The notes under the pieces: generated by a model
The model's database searches: none
Told to the model about the DNA's origin: nothing
The model's input: the letters and a program-made list of their open reading frames with translations, nothing else
Part shown: in pieces, positions 49,551 to 53,035 of the stretch
Position numbering within the stretch: position 1 is the first letter of the stretch
How the letters are laid out: each line of letters begins with the position of its first letter
From: Bacillota bacterium
GTDB taxonomy: Bacteria; Bacillota; Clostridia; Christensenellales; UBA1242
Direction: 5' to 3'
Assembly (NCBI GenBank): GCA_009780065.1
Contig: WRAS01000008.1
Coordinates: forward strand, 1 to 53,035
Length of the DNA: 53,035 nucleotides
Made by a program: the position numbers and the translations under genes

Positions 49551-50606
49551 TCAATTCTCGATTACAACTGCGTGGGCGATGGCGGGGATGGTTTCGCCTT
49601 GCCAGCTGCTGATTGGTGATAATAATGCACCGGTTCCCACGAACAGGATTTTTTTGTATTCGCCTTTTTTAAGTTTGTCCATGATGAATCCGTTAAGAAT
49701 CACGGCGGAACAGCCGCAGCCAGAGCCGCCTTGATATTGATTTTGGTCAAGGTCGTAGATCATGCGCCCGCAATCGCTGTAATTTTCGGCTACGGGATAA
49801 TTTGCATTAGCAAGCAGGTCGCGTAGGATATTTTCGCCGTGTTTACCAAGGTCGCCCGTGAAGATGTGGTCGTAGTCGGATGGTTTGGTTTTGGTGTCGA
49901 TGAAATGTGCAATTATGGTGTGTGCAGCAGCCGGAGCCATTGCCGCACCCATGTTGTTTGGGCACGAGACGCCCCAGTCATAGACCTTTCCGAATGTGAC
50001 GGCGGTTATTTTGGGATTTCCCTTTTTAAATTTAGTTAGGACGTTTGCACCGACGCCTGTTACCGTCCATTGACTGGTGGGTGGGCGTTGGTTTCCCAGT
50101 TCAAGGGGGGTTCGATATTGGCGTTCGGCACTGGCAAAATGTGAGCCCGCCGACACCACGATATTTTTCATAAAGCCGCCTTCGATAAAACATGCACCCA
50201 CGCCCAATGTCAGTGCCATTGTCGAGCACGCACCGTAAATACCCAGAAAGATCATATCGAAGGTTCGCGCGGCAAAGGATGATGAAATAATTTGGTTTAG
50301 CAGGTCGCCTGACATCATCATGTCGACGTCGTCTTGGGTTATATTTGCGTCTTTGATTGCACCGCGGATTGCGTGTTCGAACATTTTTTGTTCTGCACCC
50401 TCGTGCGTTTTTTCGCCGAAATACTCGTCGTCCACGATTTTCGAGAATGTTTTGCCGAGGGGACCTTGCCCCTCTTTTTTGCCGACGATACTGTAACCGC
50501 CAATTATGGACACGCCACGTTCAAATATTATTGTTTGGCTTTTGCCTTTTTTATTTGGTTTGGTTATGTCGTGTGTGCGTTTGCCTTGTTGTTGACCTCG
50601 TTCCAT
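49551..50606 (-). CDS. spoVAD: Stage V sporulation protein AD
   Basis: 351 aa from ATG 50606. Thiolase-like fold of SpoVAD: EKTHEGAEQKMFEHAIRGAIKDANI, GACSTMALTLGVG (Cys in the active-site-like position), NNMGAAMAPAAAHTI, GDLGKHGENI, GGSGCGCSA. SpoVAD binds dipicolinic acid during spore formation. TAATGT four bases upstream of ATG and TTGCAA 17 bp beyond suggest a leaderless sigma-A-like promoter, though a forespore sigma-G promoter would be expected. spoVAC is not adjacent. Confidence 0.95.
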   Translation of the reverse strand: MERGQQQGKRTHDITKPNKKGKSQTIIFERGVSIIGGYSIVGKKEGQGPLGKTFSKIVDDEYFGEKTHEGAEQKMFEHAIRGAIKDANITQDDVDMMMSGDLLNQIISSSFAARTFDMIFLGIYGACSTMALTLGVGACFIEGGFMKNIVVSAGSHFASAERQYRTPLELGNQRPPTSQWTVTGVGANVLTKFKKGNPKITAVTFGKVYDWGVSCPNNMGAAMAPAAAHTIIAHFIDTKTKPSDYDHIFTGDLGKHGENILRDLLANANYPVAENYSDCGRMIYDLDQNQYQGGSGCGCSAVILNGFIMDKLKKGEYKKILFVGTGALLSPISSWQGETIPAIAHAVVIEN

Positions 50607-50647
50607 GCACACATTATTGCCATCTTACTCTTTTTGCAAAACGGATT

Positions 50648-51427
50648 TTATCTGTTTATTAGTTTTAATATAGAAGGTAATGCTTTGGTGGTGGCTTCGC
50701 GACCTATTTGAATTGCCGAGTCGTTGTTTCTGAACACGAATGATGATTTGTCCCTTAGGTCTGGTGTGATTAGTAAATCAGCCTCGCGGCCTTCGTGCTT
50801 TGCGCTGCGCCAGTCCATAGATTGGTATGAGGCATCAAGAACCGCAAAAGTGGAATTGGACGATAATTCCCTTGGCGGACCGATTGCGTCCACGGTAATT
50901 ATGATATCGGCACCCAGATCTCTGGCTTCGCTTATTGGCATTCTTTTAAGCACTCCCCCATCTACAAGTGTCATTCCATTGTATTGAACAGGTTGAAACA
51001 AGCCTGGGATTGATATGCTGGCGCGTATTGCTTCGCAGAGTGGACCTTTTTTGAATGTATGCAATTCATGTCTTTGTAAATCTGTTGCGATTGCCGCGAA
51101 TTTTGTTTTGCAGTCCTCTATCCGTGTATCGGCTCCTGCGTACTTTTTGAATAAATTCATTGCACGATTACCACGCGCAAGACCGCCACGAAACATGTTG
51201 CGTATATCAATATCAAACACAGTGCGTGTGGTGACCCTGTTTGCCACATCGCGCATTTTGTCGCTGGAAAGACCTGCGGCGAAGCCACCACCGATTAGTG
51301 CGCCCATGGAACAACCTGTGATAATATCTATTTGTATATTGTTTTCCTGCAAGACCTCGATAACCCCGATGTGGCAAAAACCACGGGCACCGCCCGCACC
51401 AAGGACAAGACCAATTTTCTTTTTCAT
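50648..51427 (-). CDS. Patatin-like phospholipase (RssA/YchK type)
   Basis: 259 aa. Ser-Asp dyad hydrolase: oxyanion loop GAGGARGFCHIGV (about 10-22), nucleophile in GCSMG (Ser about 40) and Asp in VDGGVLKRMP (about 155). Hydrolyses lipid esters at the inner face of the membrane. No signal peptide. Leaderless-type start (TATATA five bases before ATG). Gene order spoVAD-patatin on the same strand, 42 bp apart, may be incidental. Confidence 0.92.
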   Translation of the reverse strand: MKKKIGLVLGAGGARGFCHIGVIEVLQENNIQIDIITGCSMGALIGGGFAAGLSSDKMRDVANRVTTRTVFDIDIRNMFRGGLARGNRAMNLFKKYAGADTRIEDCKTKFAAIATDLQRHELHTFKKGPLCEAIRASISIPGLFQPVQYNGMTLVDGGVLKRMPISEARDLGADIIITVDAIGPPRELSSNSTFAVLDASYQSMDWRSAKHEGREADLLITPDLRDKSSFVFRNNDSAIQIGREATTKALPSILKLINR

Positions 51428-51487
51428 GGTTTTATATATGAAAAACTTTGTACGTATTGTCAGTTGTTATCTTGTTCTAGAATTGGA

Positions 51488-52258
51488 TTAGGTGGCATGC
51501 CCTAACTGGTTAATGAGAGGGTCGTCTGCGTTAATGAAGCGGCCTGTTTGCGGGTCGTAGAAACGGCTGTGCATGTAGTAGAAGCCAGTTTCCTCGTCCC
51601 AGAATTTGCCGCGCCAGCGGAATGGGTTCCAGCGGGTAACGCCACCTGGCTGGGTTGGTGCAAGGGCAATTCGCACCAATGTTTCTTCATCGCCTGTGAA
51701 TATTCCCACCACTGTTTCATATAGTCCTACAAAAAAATCTGTAATACCTCTGAATATCAAAGATGGAATATACCCCGTCGGGTCGTAGTACATAATTGGG
51801 TTGTTTAGGGCGTAGGCAAACAGGTTGCTGCCGCCGTTTGCCGTGCCCATTGTTGCCGTGGCGAATAGCATCCGCGGATCATCTGCATTAATGAACCTGC
51901 CGGTTTGGGGGTCGTCGTAGTAGCGGCTGTGCATATAATAAAACCCAGTTTCCTCGTCCCAGAATTTGCCGCGCCAGCGGAATGGGTTCCAGCGGGTGAC
52001 GCTACCGGGGGCGTCCCACGCATAACAGGTGTGGTTGCCCCAGGCGTCGTAACTGTATGTGCCCATTAGGGTGCCGGCGGAGTTGTAGATTGCAATGACG
52101 TCGCCGAAGATGTTGCGGCGGAAAAAGTAGTCGTTGCCGCGTAGGTTCATTCCGATTACGCCTGTGTCGTCGTGGTGGGTTTGTTGAGAATAGTCATATA
52201 AAACAAAACCTGAATTATTCAAGTTTTGGTTTGTGTGGTTGAGTTTGAGGCAGCCCAT
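51488..52258 (-). CDS. Orphan RHS-core protein with duplicated tip
   Basis: 256 aa from ATG 52258 (GGAGG five bases upstream). It begins MGCLKLNHTN, the short start typical of orphan RHS-associated-core genes, then YD-repeat remnants (GDVIAIYNSAGTLMGTYSYDAWGN) and the core RWNPFRWRGKFWDEETGFYYMHSRYYDDPQTGRFINADDP. After about 60 residues (NLFAYALNNPIMYYDPTGY plus a membrane-like stretch) the core is repeated: PFRWRGKFWDEETGFYYMHSRFYDPQTGRFINADDP, ending soon after with no toxin domain. It is likely a displaced C-terminal cassette that has undergone recombination. Confidence 0.85.
   Translation of the reverse strand: MGCLKLNHTNQNLNNSGFVLYDYSQQTHHDDTGVIGMNLRGNDYFFRRNIFGDVIAIYNSAGTLMGTYSYDAWGNHTCYAWDAPGSVTRWNPFRWRGKFWDEETGFYYMHSRYYDDPQTGRFINADDPRMLFATATMGTANGGSNLFAYALNNPIMYYDPTGYIPSLIFRGITDFFVGLYETVVGIFTGDEETLVRIALAPTQPGGVTRWNPFRWRGKFWDEETGFYYMHSRFYDPQTGRFINADDPLINQLGHAT
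51585..51997 (-). repeat. Direct repeat within the orphan RHS gene
   Basis: A 53-nt block is identical at 51585-51637 and 51945-51997, exactly 360 nt apart (120 codons, in frame); similarity extends about 60 nt on one side. The copies differ by an extra codon (YYDDPQTG against FYDPQTG). Consistent with tip exchange by homologous recombination. Confidence 0.9.
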
Positions 52259-52273
52259 TTTATCCTCCATAGC

Positions 52274-52693
52274 CTATGGATTTTCGACAACATAGTGGCT
52301 ATCCAAATTATCAGATTCAAAAATTCTATATATTTCTTGTTTTGGTTCTAGTGTGTCATGAAATATTTCAATTCTAAGACCATTATCAAAAATTAGAAAT
52401 AAATCTTTTTCGCGAGATATAATTTTTTTAACAACAGAATTTAAAATTTTTGACTCGCTCTTTGAAATTTGTTTATCAAATAACTTATTATTAACTGTTT
52501 TTTTTCCCTTATCATCGACATAAATGTCACTTGAAACAGCTACCAATTTATCATCAAGCAGAATCCTAAAAAAACTTTGAATATGCAACCACAGTTCTTT
52601 TCCTGCATTGTTAAACCCAATCGTGACCATATTACATGCCCTACCAGTTTTTATTAACACCCCTCCGACCAAGTCCTCTTTTTTTATTTGCAT
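52274..52693 (-). CDS. Putative immunity protein
   Basis: 139 aa, AAGGAGG upstream. Acidic/basic mixed small domain; GKELWLHIQSFFRILLDDKLVAVSSDIY and LFLIFDNGLRIEIFHDT resemble the DUF6188-like proteins found next to RHS toxins. It sits between the toxin-bearing RHS end (52710-53035) and the orphan RHS core, the standard position of an immunity gene. Function inferred mainly from position. Confidence 0.65.
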   Translation of the reverse strand: MQIKKEDLVGGVLIKTGRACNMVTIGFNNAGKELWLHIQSFFRILLDDKLVAVSSDIYVDDKGKKTVNNKLFDKQISKSESKILNSVVKKIISREKDLFLIFDNGLRIEIFHDTLEPKQEIYRIFESDNLDSHYVVENP

Positions 52694-52709
52694 AATACCT
52701 CCTTAAAAT

Positions 52710-53035
52710 TTATCTGACACCTAATACTGACCTAATTAAGTCTATTAAGTCATCTAAGTTATCAAAACGTTGTCCTTTAATTTGGTCATGCACTCGGCGC
52801 CACTGAGGTCCTTTATTTCTAATCCCCAATTGCCTCATCGCCTCAGCAAATTGTTCATTTTGTCTTGTATTGTTCCTTGACCTTTGCTTACCCATCCATA
52901 TATGCCCATTCGGATTCCACGCCTCCACCCCGACGCCAGGTGTGTTGGGTCGGCCGCCAATTGTTGTGGCGGTGCCGCCTGAGCCGCGGAACCAATCCGC
53001 GGTTGTGTGCCAGACATCAGTGATAGCAGTTGAGA
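52710..53035 (-). CDS. C-terminal end of an RHS-type protein with variable toxin tip (partial)
   Basis: The frame is open through the right edge (108 codons visible, 5' end missing). The sequence runs VWHTTADWFRGSGGTATTIGG, then a Pro/Gly linker and a basic tip: GHIWMGKQRSRNNTRQNEQFAEAMRQLG ... WRRVHDQIKGQRF. The tip recalls small polymorphic-toxin domains with a KQNxQFxxA ... RRLHDEIxGQ pattern (possibly toxin type 34), name uncertain. A putative immunity gene follows 16 bp downstream. Confidence 0.65.
   Translation of the reverse strand, partial: STAITDVWHTTADWFRGSGGTATTIGGRPNTPGVGVEAWNPNGHIWMGKQRSRNNTRQNEQFAEAMRQLGIRNKGPQWRRVHDQIKGQRFDNLDDLIDLIRSVLGVR

Overview
The window looks like a chromosomal segment of a low-GC, endospore-lineage Firmicute (Clostridia-like). 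The evidence is spoVAD, spoVAE and a Spo0A-type DNA-binding domain, together with groES-groEL, ruvAB, yajC, gpsA, metNIQ and many large surface proteins with InlB-type (Listeria-Bacteroides) repeats, BspA-type leucine-rich repeats and RCC1 repeats. No plasmid, phage or CRISPR signature is visible. Species cannot be named from sequence alone.

Layout. 1-3987: N-terminal 1329 codons of a giant RHS/YD-repeat protein running off the left edge. 4255-7263: secreted cysteine-peptidase-like protein, an orphan membrane protein, a Spo0A-like regulator with a vestigial receiver, and a hypothetical protein. 7284-12316: a two-gene surface-protein operon. 12.5-15.6 kb: tRNA-Phe, two YwaF-like membrane proteins and an orphan gene. 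15.7-28.5 kb: a surface zone (BspA-like protein, subtilase, TIM-barrel-like protein, InlB-repeat protein) interspersed with an iron alcohol dehydrogenase, a Fic protein and the DNA glycosylase tag. 28.6-34.7 kb: pnuC, tRNA-Leu, small hypotheticals, a HipA-like gene, a YkvI-like transporter, yajC, gpsA. 34.8-40.1 kb: RCC1-repeat protein, ruvAB, divergent groES-groEL. 40.2-45.5 kb: deaminase, membrane protein, an orphan 307-aa gene behind an aromatic-rich leader peptide, racemase, spoVAE, methyltransferase, separated by hairpin-rich dispersed repeats and a MITE. 45.6-48.1 kb: metNIQ behind a methionine-rich leader peptide. 48.1-51.4 kb: LysR regulator, spoVAD, patatin. 51.5-53.0 kb: an RHS toxin-tip / immunity / orphan RHS-core array entering from the right edge.

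The most interesting signals are regulatory. (1) Two transcripts (metQNI and the orphan gene at 41638) carry short leader ORFs. One has a Met-Met-Met run; the other has the aromatic run F-W-G-Y-Y-F-F. Each ends in a GG(G/A)TTACC segment that pairs with the 5' arm of the following intrinsic terminator, a shared ribosome-mediated attenuation design. (2) At least ten genes have a TATAAT-like box only 4-7 nt from the start codon, mostly with a -35 box at 17-18 bp and no Shine-Dalgarno, so leaderless transcription appears common. (3) Two divergent gene pairs share a single 7-bp -35 box. (4) Three intergenic repeats carry the same hairpin with compensatory base changes. The orphan gene at 41638 shows weak cyclodipeptide-synthase-like features, which, if right, would fit control by aromatic aminoacyl-tRNA. 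That link is inference.
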